Shown here: in pieces, positions 19,401-31,200 of the stretch
Numbering within the stretch: position 1 is the first letter of the stretch
Layout of the letters: each line of letters begins with the position of its first letter
NCBI GenBank assembly: GCA_963969365.1
Contig: OZ017761.1
Coordinates: forward strand, 1,860,001-1,924,000
Length of the DNA: 64,000 nucleotides
Reading direction: 5' to 3'
From: Asterochloris sp. CNOR1
Taxonomy: Eukaryota > Chlorophyta > Trebouxiophyceae > Trebouxiales > Trebouxiaceae
Notes under the pieces: generated by a model
Database searches by the model: none
What the model was told of the DNA's origin: nothing
What the model saw: only the letters and a program-made list of their open reading frames with translations
Translations under genes and position numbers: made by a program

Positions 19401-22400
19401 TCAGCCTGGCTGGCCTGCTGCTGCAGGGCGTCCAGCTCCGCCTGCAGCTCTGCGCTTTGCTGCTCAGCCTGGCTGGCCTGCTGCTGCAGCTCATGAAGCT
19501 CTCCCTGCAGCTCTGTGTTGCGCTGCTCGGCCTGGGTGGCCTTCTGCTGCACGACTGTCTGCTGCTGCCGTGCCTGGGACAGCAGGGCCTCTGCTGCAGC
19601 CTGCATGGCAACATCACAACCAGTTGAGCAGCAGGCGGGGGCCTGGTCAGTTGTGGGCTTCGGCCTACTGCAACTGCCTATTGCATGATCCAGTCTACAG
19701 ATGCTGACGAGGCGCACCAGGCAGGGCCTGACAGTATACTGGAAGTCAAATGATGGCGCTGTTAGGTAGGCTTGACAAATCCAGCCCAGCGAAGCAGCTG
19801 CTGCCCAGATTTTGAGATGTGCAGGAAGCTCGCTGTGATATCACAGCAGCATGTTGCACCAGTCAGGTGCAACCCTGGCGCTGCATCAGCAGCCATGCCG
19901 TAGTTTGACCACATCAGGACCCCAGAATGGTGTGAGCACTGCTCACCGCTGTCGTCCCCTGCTCATCTACCTGCACCTGCAGCCCTGCAACCAAGGCAGC
20001 TGTCACACAGCACGGCATGCTTTTGCATGCCACCCAAATTCAACAACTCACCACTGCTGTCCCCTGCTCCTGCAGCTGAGCGTGCAGCGCCGCAACTGCC
20101 TCTTCATGCTCCCCCTCAAGGGCAGCCTGGACGCTGGCGGCAGACTCCAGCGCCTCGCTCAGCTGTGCCTGCAGCATCGCCTCAGCCCCGGCATGCTGGG
20201 CTTTGAGGGCAGCCTGGGCCCTGGCTGCAAACTCGTGCACCTCCTGCAGCTGCGCCTGCAGCGCTGCCATTGCCTCCTCGTGCTGGCCCACCAGGGCCTC
20301 CCGCTCCCCCGCAGCAGACTGCTGCAAGCCACGGACCTGCTCTTTTAGCTGTGCCACTGCCTGGCTGTGCCCAGCCTCCAACACGCCCCGTTGCTGCGCT
20401 ACCTCAGCCTCAAGCTCCACAGCCTGAGCATGGTCTGCCTCGAGAGCCAAACGGCTCTGATTGGCTGCGGCCTGGGCTGCCGCCACCTGCTGCTGCAGGC
20501 TGCCCTGGGCAGCAGCATGGCCGGCAGTCAGCTCTGCAGTCTCTCGCTCATGCTCCTCCCGCAGAGCTCTCTCTGCAGCAGAGACAGCCTCTGCCTGCTG
20601 TGCATGGAGGGAGACCCTCTCCTGGGCTGAAGCCTCCTGAGCCATCACGAGCTGCTGCTGCAGCGCAGCTACAGCCGCGCCATGTTGGGCTGTCAGCTCC
20701 TGCAGAGCCTGCTGGTGGCTCTCTCGCGCTGCTTGCAGCTGCCTGTGCTGCTGAGACATGGCCTCGGCGTGCTGACTCAGCAGGATCTCCTTGCCCTGCC
20801 CTGCTGCATGCTGGGCAGCGTCCACCTGGCTCCTCAGTGCAGCCTGCTCCGCACTGTGCTGGGCGCCTACGCGAGCAAGCTGCTCCTGATGCTGCTTGTC
20901 CAGCTCTGAGCGAAGAGCCTCGACTGCCTCACCATGCCTGGCTGCCAGGCCAGCTTGCTGCTCTTGATGCTGCCCCTCAAGCTCTGAGCGTAGAGCCTCG
21001 GCTGCCTCAGCATGCCTGGCTGCCAGGCCAGCCTCCCGCTCCTCGTGTTGCCCCTCAAGCTCTGAGCGTAGAGCCTTGACTGCCTCAGCATGCCTGGCTG
21101 CCAGGCCAGTCTGCTGCTCTTGATGCTGCCCCTCAAGCTCTGAGCGCAGAGCCCCGACTGCCTCAGCATGCCTGGCTGTCACGCCAGCCTCACGCTCCTC
21201 GTGTTGCCCCTCAAGCTCTGAGCGCAGAGCATCCACGGCCTCAGCATGCCTGGCCGCCAGGCCAGCTTGCTGCTCTTGATGCTGCCCCTCAAGCTCTGAG
21301 CGTAGAGCCTTGACTGCCTCAGCATGCCTGGCTGCCAGGCCAGCCTCCCGCTCCTCGTGTTGCCCCTCAAGCTCTGAGCGTAGAGCCTTGACTGCCTCAG
21401 CATGCCTGGCTGCCAGGCCAGTCTGCTGCTCCAGATGCTGCCCCTCAAGCTCTGAGCGTAGAGCCTCAACTGCCTCAGCATGACCGGCCGCCAGGCCAGC
21501 CTCCTGCTCCTGATGCTGCCCCTCAAGCTCAGAGCGCAAAGCCTCCACCTCTGCATCATGCCTGGCCTGCAGATACGCCTGCCCCTCCTCGCTCTGCTCA
21601 GCCGCACGCAGCCGCTGCCGCAATTCACCCACTGCGGCAGCATGGGCCGCATCAGCATCCCGCTTGGCCTCTTCACCCGCTGCAATCTGCGCCTGCGCAG
21701 CCTGCAGCTGCTGCTGCAGCTCCTGTAGGGCACTGGCGTGGCCCTCAGCAGCCTCCAGCCGTTCAGCAGCCAAGCGCCGCTGGCTGCCAGCTGCCTCAGC
21801 CTGGGCCTCCTGCAGCTGCTGCCGCGCCCTCTGCACCACCCGGTCCCGCTCAGCCTGGGTGGCTGTCTGAGCCTCGAGCAGCTGCTGCTGCTGGAACCCA
21901 GCCTTGCGCTCCATAGCAGAGGCGTGCTCCTGGGCTTCTGCCAGCTGCCTTTGCACCTGAGCCTGCTGCTGCTGGTGGCCCTCAGACAGGCTGGCCAGCT
22001 CCCTCTGGGACGCTGCAACCTGTAGCAAAGGCAGTCAGGCGCGGGTTGATGGCATGGCCAATCGTGTCCAGACAAGCCGAGTCAAGGTCTTGACAGACAG
22101 ATGTCTAGCTACAACAGCCGCCTTGTGGTTGGGTGTGTACGCTGGCAAGTGCAGCAAGGTCCAAGGAGCAAGCAAGTGGCTGCCAGACACTGCTCACACA
22201 TAACAGCAGAAGGATTTGTTGACTTGTTGGTACATGAGTGGGTATGTCCGGGTGAGGGCAGGGATTGATCATTGGCAACAACACACGTTTCAACAGAAAA
22301 GGGCGGGCTCCTAGCTGCGCAGCCACAACCTCTCAGGTCCAGATCTGCAGTCCTTATGCCAACACTATATGGAGGCTCCAAGGAGCCCTATTTTGCTCTT

Positions 22401-25038
22401 TGAGCTGTGCAGTAGCCTTTACCTGCTCCTGCAGCTGCACAGCAGCAGCCTGGTGGCTCTGGGCCTCCTCCTGTGCAGCCTCCAGCTGCTGCTGCAGGGT
22501 CAGCTCAATGTTGGCCTGCTCTGCCAGAAGCCTTCCTCTGTCCGCTGTCCTTGCACGCTGCTCTGCCTTCAGCTGGCTGTCAACCTCCTACACGGCATAC
22601 GCAGTGCATCAGCGCCAGTCACAAAGCGCTAAAGACATAAGGCAGCTAGCTTATTGCAGTCTAGTAGTGGCTCAAGGCATGCTGCAGCCAGCATGCACGG
22701 CGCTCAGCACTTCCCACAGTTCAGGCTTTGTGACATCTTCCATGCTGAGCTCCTCAGCAACGTTCAAGGGCAGACCAACAACAAAGTCTTTGCGTTCTAA
22801 GTTGAGTGCAGGAGGCGCATGTTGCGAACTCACACGCAGGCCTTCTAGGCGCTGTTGCACCTCCTGCAGCTGCCCCTGCAGCTCCTGCTGCTCTTTGATT
22901 GCGGCCTGCAGCTGCTGCTGCAGGCCCTGCTTTCCCTCGGTGGCAGCCTGCAGCTCCTGCCTCAGCGACTCCACAAGCTGGGCTGCTGCCTCTGAGTCAG
23001 ATTGCCCTCCTCGACTGCCCTCTGCCTGCTGGCGGAGCTGCCTCTGCAGGCTCTGGCGCTGGGCCTGCTCCTGCTGAAGCTGGGCCTGCAGGGTGGCCAC
23101 CTGGCGCCACAGCTCCGAGGTGCGTGGGGACCCGGGTGACCCAGCCAGCTGCAGCTCCTGCGCAGCCGGCAGCAAAGCACGTCAGATGCTGGCTGGCTGT
23201 GCAGAGCAAAGCTAATGGCCACCGCTGGTTGCGGGGGGGTACAACTTGTACTGCTGTTGTCAGAGCTCCTGCAGTGGCAGCAATCACGTTGCACCAGATG
23301 CCGCTGCCTGGTGCCTCGGAGGGTTGGGGCACTTGCTGCAGCTGGATCTGCAGTCCAGCCATAGATCTGGGGCGGTGAGGAATGAGCTGACGGTGCGAGT
23401 TCTGAATTCATGACACAGCACTGCATGAAAACCAGGCACGTCAAGGACATGATGACGAAAACAGCAGAGAACTGCTCAGCAGAGTATTGCAGGCCCTAGA
23501 CTGGGTGTGCAGCTCCTGTGAGCCGCTCATTGAATGCAGAGAACACTGCAGTGTGCATGAAGCTGCCTCAAGATGCACAACATTAAATCAAATTGTCAAA
23601 TGCAAGACCTCAGGAACGTTTCTGAGCTCGAGGCAGACTGGGCTTCTGCATGAAGCTCACCAGAAGCTGCCGCGAGTGCGCCTGTTCAGGTACACGGCCC
23701 TGCTCATGGCTTGCTGACGTGGATGCACCCGAAGTCAAAGAACCCAGATTGAGCACTGGCAGCTGTTGCTGCCCTGCCGCTCCCTGATTGCCTGCTGTAG
23801 GTGCCTTGGAAGCAGAGCTGTGCTGACCAGCAAGCAGGGCGCTGTCTGCCAATTGAGCCCCAACGCCTGAGCTCTTGGTGCCTGTGTTCCGGGCAGCTGA
23901 CTCCTGCGAGGGCTGCATAGTCCCTGCAAGGGCTTCTGCAACCTCAACAACTGCGTCTGCAGGGAGGGCACCCGAGGACACAGCCCTCTGCAGCAGGAGC
24001 TCTCTGGCAGCTGCAGCGCGGGCTGCGGCATGCCCTGCCTGGCGGGCAGCCAGCAGGTCGCTGCGCAGGTCAGCTGTCTCATCAGCTGCCTGCTGGTGCA
24101 GGCCGGTCAGGACCTCCAGCTGGTGCTGGGCGCCTGCAGCCGCTGCCTGCATCAGCCAGCCAAACACAAGGTTTCAATGTCCTCATGGACAAAGTCCAGG
24201 AATTGGTGGGCCTGCATCAAGCAGCAGAACATTGGGGTGTGCTTGAATTAACAGGTCGAGAAATGGGTGCAGGCTGGCTGGCCAGTGCTACTCGTGCTGG
24301 GCAAGCGCGTTGACACGTTTGAATCTGCAAGTCCATGCTGGGGCGCCTGCACTTGCCATCTGGACCAGCACACACAGCAGCAACTGCTTCTCTATGCACT
24401 ACAAGGCATCTGGTAATGAGCAAGTGCAGTTGCAGGGACCAGGTGCATGATGTCCCAGCTTGCTGGCAGCTGCAAGAGTTGGCAAAAATAACAGCATGGA
24501 TTTAGCACAAAGCAGGTAGGGGTGGCATGACCTGTAAAGGCTGGGGCTGGGCACACAGCACGAAGTTGATCTGCAGAAGAGCTGTTACATTCTGGAGCCC
24601 GCCCACCTGTGAGGCAACGACCTTCTGCAGAGGCAGCTGCACTGCAGCTGTCTGCTGCGCAGCTCCAAGCCCTGCAGACAGGCAGCCATACTGTCACTTA
24701 TTTATTCGTGTATTCACACTGTGTGACATGAAGCACCTTGTAGAGACTGTATGTGCTGGAGTGACGTGTTATGGCACCTGCAGAAGACCCTTGCATGCTG
24801 CTGGTCCCAAACAGGCTACAGTTGTGCTAAGGTAGCTGCACGGCGCACTCGGGCTGCTGCTGTCCCCCAACAGATCAGCGCTCCCGTCAAGGCTGCTGCC
24901 AGGCACACCTGAGCTGCTGCTGGCCCTAGACAGGCCAGCGCGCGACTTCCTTGGACGCTGCACAGCCAGGGCATCAGCCACACCCTGGCCCAGAGCCTGC
25001 CCCTGACAAGCCACAGAATGCCTGCGATGCAAGCACAT
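10441..25038 (-). CDS. Giant Gln/Ala/Glu-rich coiled-coil protein, about 2435 residues
   Basis: The family is not recognised; it resembles golgins, myosin rods or other long coiled-coil scaffolds only in composition. Nineteen exons join in phase: 24909-25038, 24607-24671, 23661-24146, 22834-23157, 22423-22587, 20052-22019, 18578-19600, 16918-18156, 16197-16727, 15616-15774, 15130-15297, 14468-14587, 13778-13978, 13284-13391, 12879-13008, 12350-12453, 11335-11437, 10674-10864 and 10441-10533. The N-terminal part is Ser/Ala-rich with a basic RPRKSRAGLSRASSS stretch. From the fourth exon on, nearly all is heptad-like, rich in LQQQL, AEL and EAL. Two internal tandem repeats of 26 and 21 residues lie in the 656- and 341-codon exons. 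The tail ends PMPGDFKLGAVRPNQTKK. I see no membrane segment or motor domain. An in-frame ATG at 25038 gives MCLHRRHSVACQG, but this start is weak: only about 180 bases separate it from the stop of the upstream gene, and a phase-compatible splice could fuse the two. Confidence 0.8.
18680..19560 (-). repeat. 63-bp coding tandem repeat (21-residue, three-heptad unit)
   Basis: Within the 341-codon exon of the coiled-coil gene a unit like QASQAEQHTTELQGELAQA recurs in frame about a dozen times. Units alternate between ELQGELAQAR-type and LQAELDALQQ-type. The 63-bp period keeps three heptads per unit, so copy number can change without breaking the coiled coil. The long + strand open frame opposite (18542-19627) is a by-product of this repeat. 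Confidence 0.85.
20900..21560 (-). repeat. 78-bp coding minisatellite (26-residue unit), about nine copies
   Basis: In the 656-codon exon, units like ALRSELEGQHQEQQAGLAAR plus HAEAVK are repeated in frame about nine times, with a tenth degenerate copy (AALRSQVDAAQ). On the + strand the marker CTGCCCCTCAAGCTCTGAGC recurs about every 78 bases. Copies differ at a few positions (QEQQ or EERE; GL or GV), and the two flavours alternate, which suggests a later two-unit duplication. Confidence 0.9.
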
Positions 25039-25216
25039 CTGTCAGCATGAAACACACACGGAGCTGCTGTGCTGCTGGATGCCTGCCAATGAGCAGCAGC
25101 AAGGTCCCTGGCGTTGCCACCTGACTTGTGGACCGCCACTGAAGGCATGTCTCCTCCTCAGTGCCAGCGGGAAGGTTTGTGGTTAGCGCACAAAGGTTCA
25201 GTGCATGCCTTCTGCC

Positions 25217-28200
25217 CTAGATGTTGCCGGAGAGTGCTGAGTCCCACCTGGAGCCCTCCCACTCCGAGCTGGTGAATTCTGAGGAATCAATGCTGTCCAG
25301 CCCGCTGGCATCTGACGGAGTGTGCTGGCCACCTGTAGCAATGGCAAGGAGTCTGTCCGATCTGTTTGCTGCCGTGATGGCTCTTTTTCAGCGAACACAC
25401 ACAATGCTCAACATTCGATGAGCGGCGGCCTTCTGCACCGCTAGCATTCAAGTACTACCTGATGGGCCAGTGATGCTGCAGTGGCAAGGCTCTGGCCTGA
25501 CAAGAACACATGTGGACCATGGCACATAGTTTTCAGCACGCATGCTGTGTGGGCCGCAAATGTCAGACTTGCTGCCATCTTTTTACGGGTGCAGTTCAGA
25601 GTTTCACACCTTGATTGGCAGTGCCTGCCTGACAGTGCTTCCCTGCTGTAACTGTGATAAACGTCAGAAGGCATACCTGCAGATGGCCGGTAATGGAGGC
25701 CACTTGGGCACCATGAGTGCAGGCCATCACCAGACCTTTGTGAGTCCACCTGCACCCTGCAGGTCACTGGAGCTAAGCAAGCACCAATCCATTACTTGCC
25801 TTCAGCAATGATGTTGAAGAGGGCCAACACATGTGGTGCAGGCAGCCAGGCCCAGTGGAGGAGCGACTGGCCCAGCTCTGCCATGGGACCCAGATTTCAC
25901 TGACTCCTGCCCCCTCCTCCCTTTCCTGCACCCCGGTCTCCTGGGTGTTAGTGATGACCCACCTGTGCGCTGCAGCCGACTGGAGCCGTGGAGGGAAGCA
26001 TCGTTGTCGGCACCACCATCTGCTGCCGTCAGGCAGACCCTGCGAGGGCTGCGTGGTGGACGCTGCCTCGTGCTGCGCGCTCCACGGCTGCTGCGGCGGG
26101 ACCTGCAGATAGCCCAAATAGTGCTGATCATGCTGTGATGAGTACAGCGAGACCGTGCTTGCGAAAGACACCAGTGTCTCTAGCCAGATCCCACACTGGC
26201 AGGCAAAAGATGCCTGGTGGACACTACATGGCCGCGCCCAGGGTTTCACTGATGGTGATGTGAAGCATCAAAGGTCATGGTGGGCATGTCAAGCATCTTG
26301 CCCACTCAGGCTTGCAAACCCTACATGCACAGAGCTGTGCGCTGCACCCACCTGCTGCTGGCAGGCTGGTCAGTCGAGGCTCCTGGGGCTGGCCCCTCAG
26401 CTCCCGACAGGCTGCCACGTGGGCTGGCATGCCTCACCGTCCGCCTGCACCCCCACAAGGGCTCTGTCACAAATGACAATGCCTCATGCACACTGCCAGA
26501 CATCAACAAGGCTGCCAGATGGGCTGGACACCTCAAGGCTGCCACATGGCCTGTCAAACCTTAGGAGATGCCTTGTGGCCCACATCAATAAGCCTGCCAC
26601 AAAGGCTGCCTGTCCTCAGGCATCGGCTGCATCGAGTCTGCAACCATGCCTCACACACTCTCTGCACATGCACAAGGCTGTGAGCCTCTCTGGCGAGAGC
26701 CGGCTGATGAGCATGCAGCCTTGACAATGCCACGTGTTGCACTGAGCCGGCCGGTGATGCAAGGCATGTGTGCATCATTCATCTGTTGCCACCTCTTCCC
26801 AGCAGGCTGTGGTACGGTGGCAGCTGCAGCAGGCTGGCCTGCTAAAAGAACCTTTGCCGCCACTTGTGTGGAGGGAGTGGCGGCACAATGCACTGTGGCC
26901 AGAGGTGAAGCAGACCGGCCTGCTGCAACCTGCTCCACATGGTGCAGCTGCAGCAAGGGACGTATATTGCTGCCCGCACACCCCTGCTGCCATGGCTGTC
27001 CATCAGGAACTGCGTCTCATGCTGAGACAAGCGGCAGCCCCTCTGCTGGTGGCACACGTTGAGCGCAGGATGGTTGCACAACTGAACACGCTAACCTCTT
27101 TCGTCCAGTCCTGCTGCCGTGGCTGACGAATGAAGACCGCGCACCAGCCTCAAACATGTCTGGCGCCATCTCGCCCAGGGAGTCCCACACATGGTCCCAG
27201 TGCTCATCCTCCAGGGCATCAGGCAGGCCGTGGCTGCGCAGGAGGCTCATCTTCAGGCTCTCCATCTGCGCCTCCAGCTGAACAGCATGGGCCTGCACAT
27301 TGCACACAGGGAGACTTGTGTGAGATTGATGGTGAGGCTGCGCAGCAGCCTCATCTTCAGGCTCTCCAGCTGCATCTACAGCTGAGCATCAAAGCCTGCG
27401 ATGCAGAAGTAGGTGTGCATCTGAGCCTCCGTGCATATGAAGCCACTGCTTCAGACAGGCTGAAAGCTGAGCAAGCGCATAGAGAGCCGGGGTGCTTTCC
27501 AGCAATCATGCAAGGCATGTGGGGCGTGGGGGACATCATCGCCAGACGACGCTGAGTCTGCAAACCTGCAGATACAACTTGCCGCCAGGCTCTTGTGTGC
27601 GCAGCACCGGTGGCTTGCAAATGCTGGCAGGGCAGCCATCCGCTGATGGCCTCCCGCTGTCTCTGCTCACGTAGCCAGCTTTACCAAGGCAAATGCTCAT
27701 GACAAGCAAATGCTCATGACACGCTTCAAGCTAAGTGGCCTGACAGCTTACCTTGTGGACAGCTGCCTCTGCCTCCTGCTCGCGCAGCCTGTTGATGGCC
27801 AACGTCAGCTGGTCCTGCGTGGACACCAGGGCCTGTCTCTCCTGCAGCCCAAAGGTTCCCCACGTGAGTCAGTTTGCTGTGTGAGTCAGCGGTTGCACTG
27901 CACCTGCCACCAGCACTGGACTGCATGGGGGACTTCTGCATGCAGGAAAGACGGATGCCCCACAAGCAGCCCATGTCACCATCATGTGATCATATGTCCG
28001 CCAGTGAGGAGCTTGTTTATCCCATCTATCATATGAGGCTCACCCTGCTCACCCACAAGCAATGTCAGTACTGTGTCTTTAAGTGCAGATTCCACTAGGC
28101 CTTTTGCACTGGTGATAGGTATCTGCAATGAATGATGACCTACCCGTGTGCGCCTGCGTCGCCGCCTCGAGCTGGTCAGGGCGCGGTACAGCTTGCGGGG

Positions 28201-31200
28201 CATGACTGCCTGGCTCAGTATGTGCCCTGGCGGCCTCAGGAGGTCCATCAGGGCGCTGGCCTGCGCCTGCAGGTGCCGCTGCTTGTCCCTGATGGCGTGG
28301 CTGCGCCGCTCTGCCATCAGCTGCAGCGCACAGAACGAAAGTGCTGGGTCAGGGGGATGCTTTAGGCCAACAGGGATACTGGCACACCGTATAGGGCTGC
28401 CAGTAGGTGGCCATTAGCTGCAGCATCGCACAGTGCTCACAGACAAATGCATATTGAATGGTGGCGTGATGCAGGCGCCGCTGCTTGTTTCTGATTACGT
28501 GCTTGCGCCAGAGCGGGACTTGTCCCAAGTGCATCTACCTGCTGTTTGATGCGAGCCTCTTGAGCTGTGTAGGCCTTGGCTGCCGCCCTCAGGTCTCGGT
28601 CATCGAACTGATGGGCTGCCACTGCCAGCGCTGTGATCCCACTACGAACCTCTGCAGGCAGCAGGGCGATGCCTTGAGCTGTGACGCCTTCCACATGCTC
28701 TAGATGCTGCGATACTGTGCACACATCATTTGGAGGGTGCTACAGGTAGCACAGTGGGACACAGATACCCAACATGGGGCGTGCTGGCATCAATGGCAGC
28801 ACTATGTCCTGGAAAGGACAGATCTATTACATGGCAGTCCCTGTCCCATACTCTACAGGTGCATAACTGGACATCTCAAGCATAGCAGCTCTGCAAAGCT
28901 GGGGCTTGAAGACAAAACCTGCTGCTGCAGCCCAGATTGTCAAGCTCGCTGCAGCAAAAGGATGGGTTTGGCCGCTGCACCCATGAGACACTATGCTCAC
29001 TGTTGCTCCCCTGATACTGAACATGCGACCCCAGAAGGGCTACACCATAGTCGAGGCACAGACCAGGCAGGGCCTTGCTTGTGCGCAGGCTTCTCCTGCC
29101 TTGCCCCCTTCAACAGCATTGAGTCACTAAGAGGCTGAAGTCACAATCAAACAGTCTTACCAGGTGCCGCCTGTTCCCTGCGCTTGCGCTTGGGCATCTC
29201 GTGCACCTCGAAGTTGAGCATGGCCAGCCCTGTGGCCGCCAGCCCCAGCAGCAGAACCACCAGAGAGACAGCACTGCCATGGTCCCGGGGAAAGTCGCCG
29301 TCCCCGCCGCCAGAGCTGCCGTGGCCACCGCCGCCACTGCCTCCTGCATGTCAGGCAGTGTGAGATCATTGCCGGCACCGCTTTCAAAGCCAGTATGGCC
29401 TCAGCATGACCACTCAAAACGGGTCAGGTGATGCTGGAAGCGGCCGTCTCCGCTTCTCAAGAGCGCAGAGGAGAGAGTCAACACGCTGCCAGCCATGAGC
29501 GCAGGCCAGACAACCCTAGAGAGTTGCACTCCCCGCTGCAGGAGCTGCTATGGCCAGATAGGGGAAAGGCTGCAGCGCAAGCAAACGAGATGCTATGGTC
29601 ACCTCTGCTGCTTGCAGGGCCACCCTGTAGAGCCTGTCAGGCCAGGGTCTGGGGATAGGGGGTTTAGCCGCAGCGCAGGACAATGAGCTGTCAAGCACGC
29701 CTCGAGCAGCGTGCTGGTCGCGCCCTGCCCCACTGAGCTCTACTGAGCGGCTGGCAGTCTGCAAATTTTTTGCACCGACCACCAGCATTTGCCGCACAGA
29801 CTCACTGGCTGCATGTGAGTAACCAGCAGACAGCAGACTTTGCCACAGGGCATACAGGCTCATGGGCTGAAGGGGGCCCTGGCCACACCAGAGCATGCCC
29901 TTCTAAGCAGCCATTGCCGTGCAACATTCTATGTGACATGGACAGGGAAAGTCATACACTCACCGCCTCCAGAGGAGCCCTGCCCGCCGCCGCCGCCGCC
30001 ACTGCTGGTCTGCAGCACCTGCATGGGCATAGCTAGACAGGCTCAGCAGAATACTGGGCTACATTGAATATGCCACTGATCCCAGCTGCATCACAGCCTG
30101 AGTGAATCAGATGCCTTGGGAAGCCTCCCCAGCAGAAGCCTGGCAGACCTCTGCAGTGTCACACAGTCCACCAATAAGAGGACAGGTCATGGATTTTGCA
30201 TGTCAACCACAGGAAAAGGACTCTGTGCTTTATGTGCAAGAGCAGCCAGGCTTGCACGCAGGTGATCGCCATTGCAGGCTCTTGCAGTCATGGCCGCAGA
30301 TGTCCTTGATCACCAACAGCCTCAGTCTGAGCAGACAGAGTAATTTGTCTCTGCAACTCCAGGCGATTTCAGCCATCACCCAGGATTGGGAGGGTCAACA
30401 GACAAGAAGTTGCACCTCCAGGCTGTCGATGCCATCCCCCCAGGTGTCCTCTGTCAGCAGCAGCCGGCTCCTCCGGCTCCGAGGCGCACTGCTGTTGGCG
30501 GGTGCTTCTGTGCCACATGCTGACACGCCCACTTCGTCGCCAGAGACAGATCGGCTGCCTGCTGCCCCCTGGGTGCCCTTCTGCTTCTGCCCTGCACCAC
30601 AGACCTGAAACCTGAGCCTGATGGTCCCATCAGGTGCCCTCGCACAGGCAACTTGCTGCCCACCTCTTCACTACAGGCCTGTGTCGAGCTGACTGGATCA
30701 CAGAGACAGAGCGCGCGAGCCGACAGTCTTTGCTGCCAGTGTGGGGTGCGGGGGCAGCAGCTCATGAATCATGCCAAAAACAAACTCCAATGCACAAGAG
30801 ACAGCACCATGAAAGGTGACAAGCAGATGCATGCCCCACCATGGAACACCTGTTGTCTTAGGGCATCAAGCACCACAACTGCTACATGTGTGCAGTGCAT
30901 GACTTGCATAGCGGAGGCATCACCGCATTGCTGCTTGGGTTCCTTCTCTTTGATGATAATGTGGAGCAGCGGAGCCAGGCCTACCTGGCAACAGCTCACT
31001 GTCAAAGCCGGCGGCGCTCTTAGCCTGGGCATCATCCAAAGGGTCCTGGGCTGGCTCTGAGACCCTCTGGGCTCCTCGATTGCCCTCCAGATACCCCCCC
31101 TGTACAGCTGCGGCGGCCTCGCCAGCAGCAGGCCTGCTGGGGGCGGGCCTTCCTGCCGAGCTGCAGGCCTGCTTCTGCTCAGCACGCAGCACTGAGCCCT

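Noticed and set aside
18542-19627. 361-codon + strand open frame rich in Leu, Cys and Gln
   Set aside because: It lies antisense to the 63-bp coding repeat. A repeat unit divisible by three keeps several frames open, so length is not evidence of coding here.
20270-21079. 269-codon + strand open frame opposite the 78-bp minisatellite
   Set aside because: Same reason: a periodic shadow of the coiled-coil exon on the other strand.
20900-21560. Regularly spaced repeats that could suggest a CRISPR array
   Set aside because: The repeats are contiguous, in frame and without spacers, in a eukaryotic coding exon.
24816-25148. Start of the coiled-coil gene at the ATG at 25148 (MPSVAVHKSGG)
   Set aside because: It is in a frame that does not continue into the next phase-checked exon and lies only 69 bases from the previous stop.
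29161-29343. Reading of this exon in the other frames (Trp/Cys-rich, MQEAVAAVATAALAAG)
   Set aside because: Phase from both neighbouring exons selects the GGSGGGGHGSSGG..LLGLAATGLAML frame.
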